Shown here piece after piece: positions 25,912-36,251 of a stretch of 64,000 nt of DNA. The DNA lies in assembly GCA_903844155.1 (NCBI GenBank), contig CAIMSU010000268.1, positions 16,127-80,126 of the forward strand. The letters are read 5' to 3'. Positions within the stretch are counted from its first letter, which is position 1. Every line of letters starts with the position of its first letter. The stretch comes from an uncultured Pseudomonadota bacterium (lineage in GTDB: Bacteria > Myxococcota_A > UBA796 > SXON01). Position numbers and translations under genes: made by a program. Below the pieces are notes generated by a model. That model had not been told where the DNA came from. It saw only the letters and a program-made list of their open reading frames with translations, and searched no databases.

Positions 25912-28900
25912 AACGAGCTCCCGAACGACAAATACGCGCCCCCAGGGTCGAGAAAGTTGATGCCGTCGCCGCGCGGCGCGAACCCGTACCCCGCCCGGAT
26001 CAAGTACCCGCCGCCATACCCGGCAATCGCGTAGAGCTGCACCTCCGCGCCCGTGCCAAGCAGCACCTGCTCCGTCTGTGCGGGCTTGGTGAAGTCGTCG
26101 AACGCATTCCCGCTGTCGACGAAAACAGCCCCTGAGATGTACCGTAGAAAGAGTGGAATCGTCCCGACGCCGCGGTCGATGTTCCAGATCGGGAACCGCG
26201 CCTCCAGCGAGCCCAGCCAGTACCATTCGCCGCTGTCCGCACCCGGGTAGTACCCCCGCAGCATGCGGAATTCGCTTGGAACGACGGTGATCCCGCCCTC
26301 CGAGTAGGCGCCGCCAAGGCGGTAGCTTCCATACTTGAACTTGTCGCCGAGCGTCGCCCCTCCGGAGAGCTTCCACGCGAAGACCTGGTTGGGGATCAGC
26401 GGGTTCGTCACGTACTCGCGCCACTCCGCGGTCGCCTGCGCGCGCGTGAACGGGACGCGCACGCCCGTGTCGTCGAACTTCGAGCTACCAAGGAAGAACG
26501 GCGTCAGTTCGGCACCGACGGCGAGCGAACGAGCGGCCTCCGGGCTGATGGACCGTGAATAGCTCTGCCCCTTGCTGTAGCTCCAGCCGACGCCGAGCGA
26601 GCTGAAAAACCCGCGCGTCGGGAGCGCTGGGAGGTAAGCGTCCGTCGGGATGGGATCCAGGTTCGTCCGAAGGGTTCCGGACCAGTAGGCGCTGAGGCTG
26701 GAGTGCGCGTCGATCGGGTACCCCATCGAGGCGGCGGTCTGGATGCGATGGTCCCAGTAACGGTCGGTCATCGCCTGCAGGCCGGGGAGGTAGCCGCCGC
26801 CGTCGGTCGGTGTCGGGGTCTCCTGGTAGATGGTCGAGGAATTATCGACGTAATCCTGCATCCCGAGGCCGCACACGGGGCGCCACCGATTGAGCACCAC
26901 CGACGCGCCGCCGCCCACAAAATGGGCGTCCGTCCGGTAGCTGAGCGAGCCCGAGTAGGTGAGGAACCCGAGCAGGTCGGAGCCGTAGGTGGAGACGGCG
27001 CCGAGCAGGCCGGGTGCACCGCCCGACTGGGTGATGTAGCCGTATGGCAGCCAGAACCGAGGGGGAAGCAGGGTATGCCACGGTCGGTACGGCCGTGCGG
27101 GCAGGTCCGCGTGCGCGAGGGGGTCGACGGGCGCCGGATCGGGCTTGATCGGCGCGGCGGGCGTGTCGAGGACGAAGGGAGCGCGGGCACCGCTCTCGGG
27201 CCCTGACTTCACCGCCATCGCCCCCGGAAGGTCGTCGATGTGCCGCCACGTCGCCGGGTCGAGCGGCATCGTCGCGATCTGCGAGCCCATGGTCGTGAAG
27301 ACGTTGAACGCGAGTAGTTTGCCGTTGGGGTGGACGGAAGGGCCGTACGCGCCGGTCAGGACGTTCGTCACCCGCCAGATGCCTCGCCCGACCATGTCGA
27401 CGGCGTAGATGTCTGGTACACCCTCGCGATCCGAGGCGAAGTAGAGGTACCGACCGTCGGGTGACCAGGCCGGGTCGCGGTCGATGGCGACGTCGTCCGT
27501 CAGGCGCTCCAGCGGCTTGCCGTCGTCGGAGTAGAGCCAGAGGTCGCGCTGCCCGTCAGCCCACACGCTCACGGCGATCTGCGTGCCATCGGGCGAGTAG
27601 GCGGGCGTGCCGAACTGGGTGTGGCGGTGGTCGTCGGCGACGAGCGGGCGAAACTCCCCGTCCACGGTCAAGTATTGCAACGCGTTGTCCTGCGCGCCGT
27701 TGGTCACGACGAGCAAGCGGGAGCCGTCCGGCGAGAAGGTCGGGTCAAACGCGCGTTTGCCGTTGGTGACCGCCTTCAGCGAGTCGCTCGCGATGTCGTA
27801 CTGGTAGATGTCCGCGTACGCGTCGTAGAGGTCGACGGTGTGGGCCATCGAGTAGACGAAGCCCTTGGAGTCGGGCCGCCAGCGCAGCACGCGCGCGGAC
27901 TTGTGCGGCAGCACGCGGCGGGCGTTCTTCCCGTCGGCGTCCGCGAGCCAGAAGGCGCTGCCGCGGTGCGGATCGTCGCAGGAGTAGGCAAGCGTCTTGC
28001 CGTCGGGCGACCACGCCGGGACGCCGCAGCCGTCGTCCTTTGGCGAGAGGACGGCGAATGGCGTGAGGCCCTCAGCGGTGATTTCGTCGACCTGCGCCTG
28101 GTACCGGCTTTTGAGCGTGGCTTTCCACTGGTGGTAGAGCGTGACGAACGACTCGCCGAACGTCTGCTTCGCGGGCAAGATGAACGGGATCGACCGACCA
28201 TATCGATGGATCCAGTCCGTCCACGCGTCGGGCTTGCCGAGGCCGCCGTCGTCCGGGTCCCCGTCCGTGGATGGGGGCAAGGCGGCATGTTCCGCCGCGA
28301 ACTGGACGAAGTCCTCGCCGAAGAGGTAGCGGAGATTCCCGGCCGGGGGGCTCGCCTGAAACCCCTCCAGGTTGCCGAGCGGCGGAAAACGGTCTTCGAT
28401 CGTGGCGGTTCGCTTGACCATGTCGACGAGCGGGTTCCGGCCGCGTCCGGCCGTCGTGTGCTTCGTCTCCTCGTACGTCGCCAGCCCCTCCGTCATCCAG
28501 CCCGGCGAGACGAGGTTCGGCGAGATGATGCGGCCCAACAACAGGCGTGCGACCTGGGGAAGTCCGCCGACGGTGTCCAGGTGGAGGATGTGCGTCAGCT
28601 CGTGCGTGATGATCGCCTCGTTCCAGTCGCGGTAGAGCGAGAGCGTGCTGTCGGCCTCGGGCGCCGTCACGTAGATCACGATGTGGTTGACGGGGACGAT
28701 GGTGGCGTAGCCGTTCGCGTCGTCCGTCCAGTCGACCAAAAGCAGCTCGATCTTGTCTTTTGGCTCGTGGTGGATCTCGGCGGAGAGCTTGCCGTAGGCG
28801 ACTTCGGCGTCGATCGCCATCTCCTCGGCGAGCTGGGTCTCGTCCGTGCCCGAAGCGACCTTGCCCGCGCAAATGGCGGCCGGGGTCGACCTTGCGCAAT

Positions 28901-29102
28901 GAACCTCGCCGGGCACGTGGAACGTGATCCGGAAATGGTCGGTTTCGAGCGTCTTCCAACGCAACGTGGGGTCAAAAGGGGCAGCGGACGCGGGCGAGGC
29001 GAGGAGGCCCAGAGCGGCGAGGATCGGGAGCGCGAACGGCACGGCTTCCGCTAACCGCCGGGAGCGAGTCCCCGCGCTATGAGGCGGCGTGCGTCGCCTC
29101 AC
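25908..29102 (-). CDS. Metalloprotease-like/TolB propeller/Omp85-like barrel fusion, secreted
   Basis: This ~1064-residue protein has a signal peptide (VPFALPILAALGLLASPASA, ~20-39). A zinc-peptidase-like domain follows with THELTHILHLDT (~170, HExxH). Then come at least six TolB/WD40-like repeats (PAWSPDGKTLAYS, PTFSPDGSRLLVV, PAYSPDGTQIAVS, PAWSPDGRYLYFA; ~380-640). The C-terminal ~350 residues are a strand-rich domain with LRGYYPGADSGEWYW and a terminal LSFGSSF, typical of Omp85/surface-antigen barrels with a beta-signal. GTG at 29102 has GAGGA nine bases upstream and gives a basic signal-peptide n-region, but it overlaps the divergent MCE gene's start; GTG at 29042 is the alternative. Probably an outer-membrane protein exposing or exporting a protease. 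Confidence 0.75.
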   Translation of the reverse strand: MRRRTPPHSAGTRSRRLAEAVPFALPILAALGLLASPASAAPFDPTLRWKTLETDHFRITFHVPGEVHCARSTPAAICAGKVASGTDETQLAEEMAIDAEVAYGKLSAEIHHEPKDKIELLLVDWTDDANGYATIVPVNHIVIYVTAPEADSTLSLYRDWNEAIITHELTHILHLDTVGGLPQVARLLLGRIISPNLVSPGWMTEGLATYEETKHTTAGRGRNPLVDMVKRTATIEDRFPPLGNLEGFQASPPAGNLRYLFGEDFVQFAAEHAALPPSTDGDPDDGGLGKPDAWTDWIHRYGRSIPFILPAKQTFGESFVTLYHQWKATLKSRYQAQVDEITAEGLTPFAVLSPKDDGCGVPAWSPDGKTLAYSCDDPHRGSAFWLADADGKNARRVLPHKSARVLRWRPDSKGFVYSMAHTVDLYDAYADIYQYDIASDSLKAVTNGKRAFDPTFSPDGSRLLVVTNGAQDNALQYLTVDGEFRPLVADDHRHTQFGTPAYSPDGTQIAVSVWADGQRDLWLYSDDGKPLERLTDDVAIDRDPAWSPDGRYLYFASDREGVPDIYAVDMVGRGIWRVTNVLTGAYGPSVHPNGKLLAFNVFTTMGSQIATMPLDPATWRHIDDLPGAMAVKSGPESGARAPFVLDTPAAPIKPDPAPVDPLAHADLPARPYRPWHTLLPPRFWLPYGYITQSGGAPGLLGAVSTYGSDLLGFLTYSGSLSYRTDAHFVGGGASVVLNRWRPVCGLGMQDYVDNSSTIYQETPTPTDGGGYLPGLQAMTDRYWDHRIQTAASMGYPIDAHSSLSAYWSGTLRTNLDPIPTDAYLPALPTRGFFSSLGVGWSYSKGQSYSRSISPEAARSLAVGAELTPFFLGSSKFDDTGVRVPFTRAQATAEWREYVTNPLIPNQVFAWKLSGGATLGDKFKYGSYRLGGAYSEGGITVVPSEFRMLRGYYPGADSGEWYWLGSLEARFPIWNIDRGVGTIPLFLRYISGAVFVDSGNAFDDFTKPAQTEQVLLGTGAEVQLYAIAGYGGGYLIRAGYGFAPRGDGINFLDPGGAYLSFGSSF

Positions 29103-30558
29103 GAACGAATTCCTCGTCGGCCTGCTCGCCCTCGTGGCGATCGGGCTCGCAGTCGTCGGCGTCATCTACACGGACGACAAGCCGGAGGGCGTGGCTGGCG
29201 TCTACCACGTGATCGCCGTCTTTCCGTCGGCCGAAGGCGTCTATGCGACGACCCCCATCCGCGTCGCCGGCGTGCCCATCGGCGCCGTAAGCAAGGTCGA
29301 CCTCGACGGCTCAAACGCCCGGGTCGAGCTGGAGATCCAGGGCAACGTCCAGTTGCCGACCGACTCGGTCGTGGCGCTGGGCAGCGAGGGCATGCTCGGC
29401 GACAAGTTCCTGCGCGTCACGCCAGGCCACGCCGTCGTGCTGATGAAGGAGGGCGACCCGATCGGGCTCGACCAGGCCGGCGTCGACCTGGACGCGCTGG
29501 AGAAAAAGGCAGGGTTGATCGCGGATGATGTCAAGGCAATCACCGGCAACCTGAAGACCATGACGGGGGACAGCACCACCCAGGCGCAGCTCAAGCAGAC
29601 GCTCGCCAACGTCGAGGCGCTGTCCGAGTCGCTCCGCACCGTCGCCACCGGCAACCGCGACGAGCTCGACGCCATCGCAAAAAACCTCCGCGACGTGAGC
29701 GAGGCGCTCAAGGCCGTCGTCGGCACGAAGGGCAACGGCGTCGACGCCGAGATGGCGAGCATCCAGAAAGCGACGGACAGCCTCGACCGCACCGCCACGC
29801 ACGTCGAGAGCATCGTCTCGAAGATCGACGGCGGCGAGGGCACCGTTGGCGGGCTGATCAACGACGGGACGACGCTGAAGACCGTCAACGACACGGTCGC
29901 CGAGGTCCAAAGCACCGTCTCGGACGCGCACGCCCTGCTCGGCCAGGTCTCCCGCCTGCAGACGGACGTGTACTACCGCGGCGACTACTTCGTCGGCAGC
30001 ACCCCCAACAATACGACGGACTTCCCGGACGGCAACCCGGTCAGCGGCGGCACGCGCAACGTCCTCGGGGCGCGCATCATGCCGCGCGAGGATTACTGGT
30101 ATGTCTTCGAATTCGTCAGCCATCCCCTCGGTTCCATCTCGTACGAGGACCACTCGATCCCCTCGCTCGGCACCGCCTACCGAGAGTACGTTCAGAAGCC
30201 CGACTACCGGTACTCCTTCCAGATCGCCAAGCGCTTCCACGACCTCGTCTTTCGCTTCGGCATGAAGGAGAGCTCGGGCGGAATCGGCGTTGACGGAATG
30301 TTCTTCAAGGACAAGCTGATGGTCTCGAGCGATCTCTACGACTTCACCTACGGGTCCTGGCCCGCGCTGAACGGAACGCCGGACCTGCAGCTCACCGCCC
30401 GCGCCTACCCGACGAAGTGGCTCTACGTCGAAGGTGGGCTGGACAACGTGATCCTCGGGGCAGAGTACGGCTACGCGACGGGCTTTGTGGGCGGCGGGTT
30501 CCGGTTCACCGACAATGACCTGAAGTTCATCCTCGCCGCGGTGCCGATCAAGCCGTAG
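29089..30558 (+). CDS. MCE-domain (MlaD-like) phospholipid transport protein
   Basis: This 489-residue protein has one N-terminal helix (FLVGLLALVAIGLAVVGVIY) and then an MCE/MlaD domain: YATTPIRVAGVPIGAVSKVD (~45-64) and SEGMLGDKFLRVTPG (~102). A long amphipathic helical stretch (residues ~140-295, with repeated small polar residues) and a C-terminal aromatic strand region follow. MCE proteins form periplasmic rings that move lipids between membranes. The usual YrbE permease and ATPase genes are not adjacent. GTG start with GAGG four bases upstream. The gene diverges from the protease/barrel fusion, with overlapping or very close starts. Confidence 0.87.
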   Translation: MRRLTNEFLVGLLALVAIGLAVVGVIYTDDKPEGVAGVYHVIAVFPSAEGVYATTPIRVAGVPIGAVSKVDLDGSNARVELEIQGNVQLPTDSVVALGSEGMLGDKFLRVTPGHAVVLMKEGDPIGLDQAGVDLDALEKKAGLIADDVKAITGNLKTMTGDSTTQAQLKQTLANVEALSESLRTVATGNRDELDAIAKNLRDVSEALKAVVGTKGNGVDAEMASIQKATDSLDRTATHVESIVSKIDGGEGTVGGLINDGTTLKTVNDTVAEVQSTVSDAHALLGQVSRLQTDVYYRGDYFVGSTPNNTTDFPDGNPVSGGTRNVLGARIMPREDYWYVFEFVSHPLGSISYEDHSIPSLGTAYREYVQKPDYRYSFQIAKRFHDLVFRFGMKESSGGIGVDGMFFKDKLMVSSDLYDFTYGSWPALNGTPDLQLTARAYPTKWLYVEGGLDNVILGAEYGYATGFVGGGFRFTDNDLKFILAAVPIKP

Positions 30559-30647
30559 TCCGGCGTGCGGGGACCCGCGCGGCGGTTACGTTCGACGGCT
30601 GACGTGCGGCCGTACCGGCTGCACCAAACGCCATCGCGGAGATCCCC

Positions 30648-33600
30648 ATGAGCAAGAAGAAAGACACCGAAGACGCCGGGTTTGGAGACCTGGAGAACGA
30701 GTTCTTCGGGTCGTGGGGAGAGGAGGAGGACGATGGCGGCGTGAAAGCCGCCGCGAAGGCGGAGGCGGACCGCGTGGAGGCGCTGGCGAAGGCCGAGGCG
30801 GCGAAGGCTGAAGCGGCGGCCAAGGCTGAAGCGGCGGCGAAGGCTGAAGCGGCAGCGAAGGCTGAGGCGGCGGCGATGGCTGAAGCGGCGGCGAAGGCCG
30901 AGGCGGCGGCGATGGCTGAAGCCGCAGCGAAGGCTGAGGCGGCGGCGATGGCTGAAGCGGCGGCGATGGCTGAAGCCGCGGAGGATGCGACGAGATCGGA
31001 GGCCGCGAGGGCTGCCGAGGCGAGCGCGGCGGCGGCGAGCGCGGATGCCGCCAGGCCCGACGGGCCGGTGCGCGAAGTGTCTGACATCTTCCGGCGCAAG
31101 ACCGCGAAGGAACGGAAGGCGGAAGAAGCAGAGTTGAAAGCGCGAAAGGCGGAGGAGGAGATGCTGGCTGCCGCCGAAGCATCCGAGCGGGCACGCGCGA
31201 CCGCCGAGGCCGACGCGATCGCCGAGATGCGCCGAGCGGACGAGGCGTTGCAGGCAGCGAACGCGGCCGCACAGACAGACGCGGAAGCCCTCCGCAAGCA
31301 CCTGGCCGAGGAGGCTGAGGCCGCCGAGGGTGAGCGCAGAGCCACGGCGGTCGCCGCGGCAGCCGTCGCACCGGTGACCGTGGCCGTCGCCCGACCGAGG
31401 TCAAACCCCACGCTCGTCTTCGACCCCACAGAGCTGCAGGCCGAGCTTGGCGATGGCCCCTCCGAGGACGCCGAAACGCAGATGGAGCCGGTGCTTCGCT
31501 CGCTGATGGAGAACCAACCCGAGCCTGAGCTCGTGGCCGTTGTGGTGCCCCGAACGCCGATCGTGAGCGGGGAGGGATCCTGGGTGGAGTCCCTTGCGCT
31601 GCTGCGCGAAGAGGCGGAGCGCTCGTCTGGCGCCCGCCGCATCACCCTGTTCACGGCAGCGGCGCACTTCGCGCGGACGCGACTGAGCACCGCTTCCGAC
31701 GCCCTCGCCATGCTGGATCAGGCCGGTGTGAGCACCCGAACCCGCGGCGAAGGGCGCGGAGACGCCGCCTATTGGCTTGAGCGCGCCCGGTCGCTGGAGG
31801 CGCTTGGCGACCGTGCTGCTGCGGCAGCTGCCTACGAAGCGCTTGGTGCCACGACTCAGCACGCGGCAGAGGCCGAGGTTGAAGCTGCAAAGCTCTATGT
31901 CGCGACCGGCGCGGAGGACGCCGTGGTGGCCGCACTCGGCCGAGCGCTGGCGGAGAGCGAGGACGCCTCGGCCCTCTCGCTGCTCGTCGAAGTGCAGCGC
32001 CGTCGGGCCGACCCCGCGCTGCCGGAAACGCTCGTCCGCCTCGCCGCGATCCACGTCGGCGCGCTCGCCGCCGGGCTGCTCGTTGAGCGCGCTGGTCTCC
32101 TCGCCCACACCCCAGGCGCGGTGGACGCCTGGAAGGCCGCCCGCCTCGCCGATCCGGCAAACTTCGCCGCGCTCGCTGGCCTCGACGCCGCCCTTCGCGA
32201 AGCTGGCGACTGGGTCGGCCTCGCTGAGCTCTACGAGAACGAAGCGGCGCGCGTCGCCGTCGACCCCGGGCTGTCCCCGCCGATCCAGGCTGCGGAGTCC
32301 GCGTGGTGGTGGGCTCGTGCTGCGCGCATCTACCGCGGGCAGGTCTTCCGAAACGACGCCGCGACCCGGTGCTTCGCCGCTGCGGTCGTCGCCTCGCCCG
32401 CCGACCCGGGACTGCGGCACGAGATGCAGGCCCACCTCGCCGAAGCTGGTGATCGCGACGCCCTGCTTGCGGCGTTGCAGGCGGAGACCGACGCGGTCGC
32501 CGGGCCCGCACGCGCGTTCGCCCTCTTCCGACTCGCCCGCGAGGTCGAGGCCACCGACTGGGAGCGTGCTGCCGGCCTCTACGCGGCAGCCGCCGAAGAG
32601 CCCGCCGCCGCCCCCGCCGCCGAGGCCGCGCTACGACTCTACCACAAGGCAGGGCGTTGGCAGCAGATCGTTGACTTCCTGGTCCAGCGCGCCTCCCGGC
32701 TCCAGGACCCCTCCCTCCTCGTCGCCGTCTGGTACCGCGCGGGCGAGACCGCGGAGGGCCCGCTCGCCGATCTCAGTGGCGCTCGGGGCTACTACGAGCG
32801 TGTGCTGGACCTGGCACCCGGCTACCTGCCGGTGCTTGAGGCGCTGGAGCGCGTCTACCACCGGCTTGGGGCCTGGGCCGAGCTGGCCGCCGTCTACGAG
32901 CAACGGTCACTGCTGGCCGAGGATCAGGCCGGCGCGGCGCTGCAGCGCCACCGGGCGGGCGCGACGTACGAGATCCGCCTGCAGAACACGACGCGCGCGA
33001 AGGAGTCCTACCGCCTCGCCCTCGCCGCCGTCCCCGATTTTTCCCCGAGCGTGGACGCCTACGCGCGGTTGCTCGAGGGGGACCAGGAGTGGACCGAGCT
33101 CGGGCGCGTGCTCCAGGCTGCCGCGGCGTCGACGAAGGACTCCATGGAAGCCGTGAGCCTGTACTACCGGGCCGGCCGCGTGCTGGCGGACCACACGGGC
33201 GACACCGAGGGCGCACGAACCTGCCTTCGCCGCGCGTTGGAGGCGTCGCCGGGGTTCCTGCCTGCGGTGCTCCTCCTCAAGGATCTGGCTGCAAACGCCG
33301 GGGATCTCGCCGAGGTGCTCTCCCTGGAGCGGGCATCGGCGGACATGGGCGACGATGTGGAGCGGCGCCATTGGCGTCTGCTCGCGGCGGCGCAACTCGC
33401 GGGCGACGGGGAGGAAGCCGACGGGCTCGCATCCCTGGTGGTCCGCGAAGGACCGTCGGCGTCCAGCGGCGCGCGCGAAGCGGCGTTGGCGATCATGGAG
33501 CGGAGCGCGCTTCGTGGCGGCGATGCGTCAACGCTCGCGCGGCTGTATGGCGATGCGGCCGCCTGGGTGCGCCTCGCTGAAGTGGCTGTCGAGGCCGGGG

Positions 33601-36251
33601 ACAACGCCGTCCTGGCCCGCGCGGTCGAGGGATCCACCGCCGCCGGCACGCCAGCCCCGTTCCGTACGCTCGCCCGCAGCGCCGAAGCCATCGGCCGGCC
33701 CGATCTCGCCGGCGAAGCCCTCAAAGCCGCCGGGCTGCTGGCCTCCGTGGACGCCGTGCGTGTCGGCGCCGCCACCGGCGTGTTCGAGTCCCTTCGCGAG
33801 CACGCGGACCCCGCGCTTGCGCAAGCGGCGATGCGCCTGCGCGCCGGGCCCCAGGAGGCTGCGATGGCGCAGCGGGTGCTCGCAGACGCAGCCACGAACG
33901 CGGGTGTTCGGGCGCACCACGCCCGGGTCGCCGCGACGTTGTACCGTGTCGCGGGGCAGCCCGACGCGTCGCGCGCGGCCTGGGAATTTGCGTGGGAGGC
34001 CTCGCCGGGCTCGCGCTCCGCCCTGGAAGGCCTGCGCGCCTCGCTCATCGCCCTGAAGAATCCCGATGGCCTGCGGGCGGTGTACGCGCGCCTCGCCGCC
34101 GACCAGCAGGCCGGACTGGGCGAAGCGCTGGAGGAAGCCGGTGATATCGACGGCGCCATCGCGTGCTTCCGCACGGAGGTCGAGGGGGCGAGCGAACCCC
34201 TCCCGTGGAGCCTCCGCCTGGAGCGGGCGCTCGTCGCCAGGGGGGACTGGAAGGCGGTGCTAGACGTGATCAACGCCCGCGCCAGCTCGATCTCCGAGCC
34301 GCTACGCGCGGGCGACGCAGCCCGCTGCCGCTGGATCCTCGCCGAGAAGATGGCCGGGAGCGACGAGGCCTGGGACTACTACCAGAAGCTGCACGCGGCC
34401 GACCCCGCAGACCGCGAAGTCGTCGAGGCCCTCGCGCGCATCGCCGGCGCCCGCGGCGAGACCGCACAGGCAATCACGTACCTGGAGGATCTCGCTCGGA
34501 CAGCAACGACCCCGGCCCAGGCCGCGCGCTATCAGCGTCGCACGGCGGAGGCCCTGGAGGCCGCCGGCAACGGGGAGGGCGCGCGGGCCGCGTACTCCCG
34601 GGCATTGGACCTGGAACCGCAGGACGGCGAGGCGCTGGCCGGCCTTCGACGGCTCGGCGAGGCTGCCGGCGACTGGGAGGCGGTCGTTCGCGTGCTGGAG
34701 CGCACAGCAGCGCTGGCAAGCGGGCGCGAGCGCGTGGAGCGCTACGCAGAGGTCGCACGGATCTACGAAGAGAAGGCGCAAAACCGCGCGCTCGCGGCAG
34801 ACGCCTGGCGCAAGGTCCTGGACATGGCCCCGGAAGATCAGGAAGCCCTGCGGCACCTCCTGTCCCTCTCCGAAACCGGCAGGGATTGGATCGGCTTTGT
34901 GCAGGTCGCACAGGCACTCCTCTCGTTCCTCGAGGGCGAGGACCGCACGGCCCTGCAGCGCCGGATCGGCGTCGTCTACCACGAGAACCTGCGCCGGGAC
35001 GATGAGGCCATTCGCTTCCTCGACGCAGCCACGGGCGGCAGCTCGGCGGACCCCGAGGCAGCCGCGCTGCTCGAGAAGATCTACGTCGGTCGCGCCGACT
35101 GGGATCGCGCGGTGGACGCCCAACAGCGGATCGCCCGATCCGGCGCGCCCGTTGGCGAGCGGAGCGACGCCCTCGCCCGCGCTGCCCGGATCCGGCTGGA
35201 CATGAATCGCGATCGCGCCGGGGCCGCAGCGATCTACGACCAGCTCCTGGAGCTGCAGCCCGACCATCACGAAGCCCTGCGGTTCCGCGCCGAACATCTG
35301 TACGAGAGCGGGCACTACGCCGAAGCCGCCGCGATCTACGACCGGTTGGAGCCCGTGGAATCCGCACGGGACGTCGAGGATTTCGACGAGCAGGTGGACG
35401 TTGCCATGTTCTACTACCGGTCTGCAGAGGCCCTGCGCCGATCCGGGCGCCGCACGGACGCGGTGGAGCGCTACGAGCGGGCGCTGCAGCTCAACCCGAC
35501 CCACCTCCCCTCCCTGGAGGCCGTCGGCCCGATGTACATCGAGGCGAGCCAGTGGCAGCGGGCCGACAAGGTCTTCAAGCAGGTCCTGCAGCTCACCGGG
35601 GGTCACGGGAACAACGAGCAGCTCGCGTCCGTCTACGCGAACCTGGGCATCGTCGAGCTCAACCTGAACCAACCCGAGAAGGCGAGGAAGCGGTTCTCAA
35701 AGGCGCTGGAGCTCCGGCCCAACGAGGTGCTCGCCCTTCGCGGCCTGGCCAAGGTCTTGTTCCACGCCAACGACTGGAACAACCTGCTGAACATCTACAA
35801 CAACATCATCTACCACACCCAGGAGCCCTCGGATGTCGTGGACGCCTACGTGGCCAAAGGCTTCGTGCTCGATGCGCGCCTGCACCTGCCCGAAAAGGCG
35901 GCGCAGCACTTCGAGAAGGGGCTCGCGTTCGACGGCAACCAGCCGCTGACGCTCCTCCGGCTCGCCGAACTTGCGCTTCGTCGGCACGACTGGCCCGAGG
36001 CCGCCAGCATCGCCGACCGCGGGCTTGTCCTCGCGGCGGTGGGCACGGCGGAGCGCGGGTCGTTGCTGCTGGTCAAGGCCATCGCCTACCAGGCCTGTGG
36101 TGACGCGGCGGCGGCGGCGGAGAGCTGGGCCGAGGCGTGCGGGCAGCACGAGTCGTTGGCGGAGATGCTCGCGGGCAGCACGATCGCGCACCCCGACGAG
36201 GCTCACAACCGGCTGCGCGAGCGGCTCCAGGCGAACCTCAAGTTCACGTGA
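30648..36251 (+). CDS. Very large TPR-repeat protein with an Ala/Glu/Lys hexapeptide head
   Basis: This 1867-residue protein has an acidic start (MSKKKDTEDAGFGDLENEFF) and then ten or so hexapeptides AEAAA(K/M) (residues ~50-110), which form a charged helix. An Ala/Glu-rich linker runs to ~270. From ~300 to the end there are many tetratricopeptide-like repeats, with clear units such as AVERYERALQLNPTHLPSLE and ARKRFSKALELRPNEVLAL near 1600-1700. No signal peptide, so probably a cytoplasmic scaffold. Similar TPR giants are frequent in Myxococcota. GGAG lies six bases before the ATG. The next gene starts in the stop codon (GTGA). Confidence 0.85.
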   Translation: MSKKKDTEDAGFGDLENEFFGSWGEEEDDGGVKAAAKAEADRVEALAKAEAAKAEAAAKAEAAAKAEAAAKAEAAAMAEAAAKAEAAAMAEAAAKAEAAAMAEAAAMAEAAEDATRSEAARAAEASAAAASADAARPDGPVREVSDIFRRKTAKERKAEEAELKARKAEEEMLAAAEASERARATAEADAIAEMRRADEALQAANAAAQTDAEALRKHLAEEAEAAEGERRATAVAAAAVAPVTVAVARPRSNPTLVFDPTELQAELGDGPSEDAETQMEPVLRSLMENQPEPELVAVVVPRTPIVSGEGSWVESLALLREEAERSSGARRITLFTAAAHFARTRLSTASDALAMLDQAGVSTRTRGEGRGDAAYWLERARSLEALGDRAAAAAAYEALGATTQHAAEAEVEAAKLYVATGAEDAVVAALGRALAESEDASALSLLVEVQRRRADPALPETLVRLAAIHVGALAAGLLVERAGLLAHTPGAVDAWKAARLADPANFAALAGLDAALREAGDWVGLAELYENEAARVAVDPGLSPPIQAAESAWWWARAARIYRGQVFRNDAATRCFAAAVVASPADPGLRHEMQAHLAEAGDRDALLAALQAETDAVAGPARAFALFRLAREVEATDWERAAGLYAAAAEEPAAAPAAEAALRLYHKAGRWQQIVDFLVQRASRLQDPSLLVAVWYRAGETAEGPLADLSGARGYYERVLDLAPGYLPVLEALERVYHRLGAWAELAAVYEQRSLLAEDQAGAALQRHRAGATYEIRLQNTTRAKESYRLALAAVPDFSPSVDAYARLLEGDQEWTELGRVLQAAAASTKDSMEAVSLYYRAGRVLADHTGDTEGARTCLRRALEASPGFLPAVLLLKDLAANAGDLAEVLSLERASADMGDDVERRHWRLLAAAQLAGDGEEADGLASLVVREGPSASSGAREAALAIMERSALRGGDASTLARLYGDAAAWVRLAEVAVEAGDNAVLARAVEGSTAAGTPAPFRTLARSAEAIGRPDLAGEALKAAGLLASVDAVRVGAATGVFESLREHADPALAQAAMRLRAGPQEAAMAQRVLADAATNAGVRAHHARVAATLYRVAGQPDASRAAWEFAWEASPGSRSALEGLRASLIALKNPDGLRAVYARLAADQQAGLGEALEEAGDIDGAIACFRTEVEGASEPLPWSLRLERALVARGDWKAVLDVINARASSISEPLRAGDAARCRWILAEKMAGSDEAWDYYQKLHAADPADREVVEALARIAGARGETAQAITYLEDLARTATTPAQAARYQRRTAEALEAAGNGEGARAAYSRALDLEPQDGEALAGLRRLGEAAGDWEAVVRVLERTAALASGRERVERYAEVARIYEEKAQNRALAADAWRKVLDMAPEDQEALRHLLSLSETGRDWIGFVQVAQALLSFLEGEDRTALQRRIGVVYHENLRRDDEAIRFLDAATGGSSADPEAAALLEKIYVGRADWDRAVDAQQRIARSGAPVGERSDALARAARIRLDMNRDRAGAAAIYDQLLELQPDHHEALRFRAEHLYESGHYAEAAAIYDRLEPVESARDVEDFDEQVDVAMFYYRSAEALRRSGRRTDAVERYERALQLNPTHLPSLEAVGPMYIEASQWQRADKVFKQVLQLTGGHGNNEQLASVYANLGIVELNLNQPEKARKRFSKALELRPNEVLALRGLAKVLFHANDWNNLLNIYNNIIYHTQEPSDVVDAYVAKGFVLDARLHLPEKAAQHFEKGLAFDGNQPLTLLRLAELALRRHDWPEAASIADRGLVLAAVGTAERGSLLLVKAIAYQACGDAAAAAESWAEACGQHESLAEMLAGSTIAHPDEAHNRLRERLQANLKFT
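30796..30980 (+). repeat. In-frame 18-bp tandem repeat (AEAAAK/M units)
   Basis: About ten imperfect 18-bp units, GCTGAAGCGGCGGCGAAG-like, encode hexapeptides AEAAA(K/M). Because units are whole multiples of three, copy-number change would alter helix length without shifting the frame. Confidence 0.8.

Noticed and set aside
30471..31711. Ala/Ser-rich minus-strand frames opposite the TPR head
   Set aside because: They are complements of the AEAAAK repeat and have no independent support.
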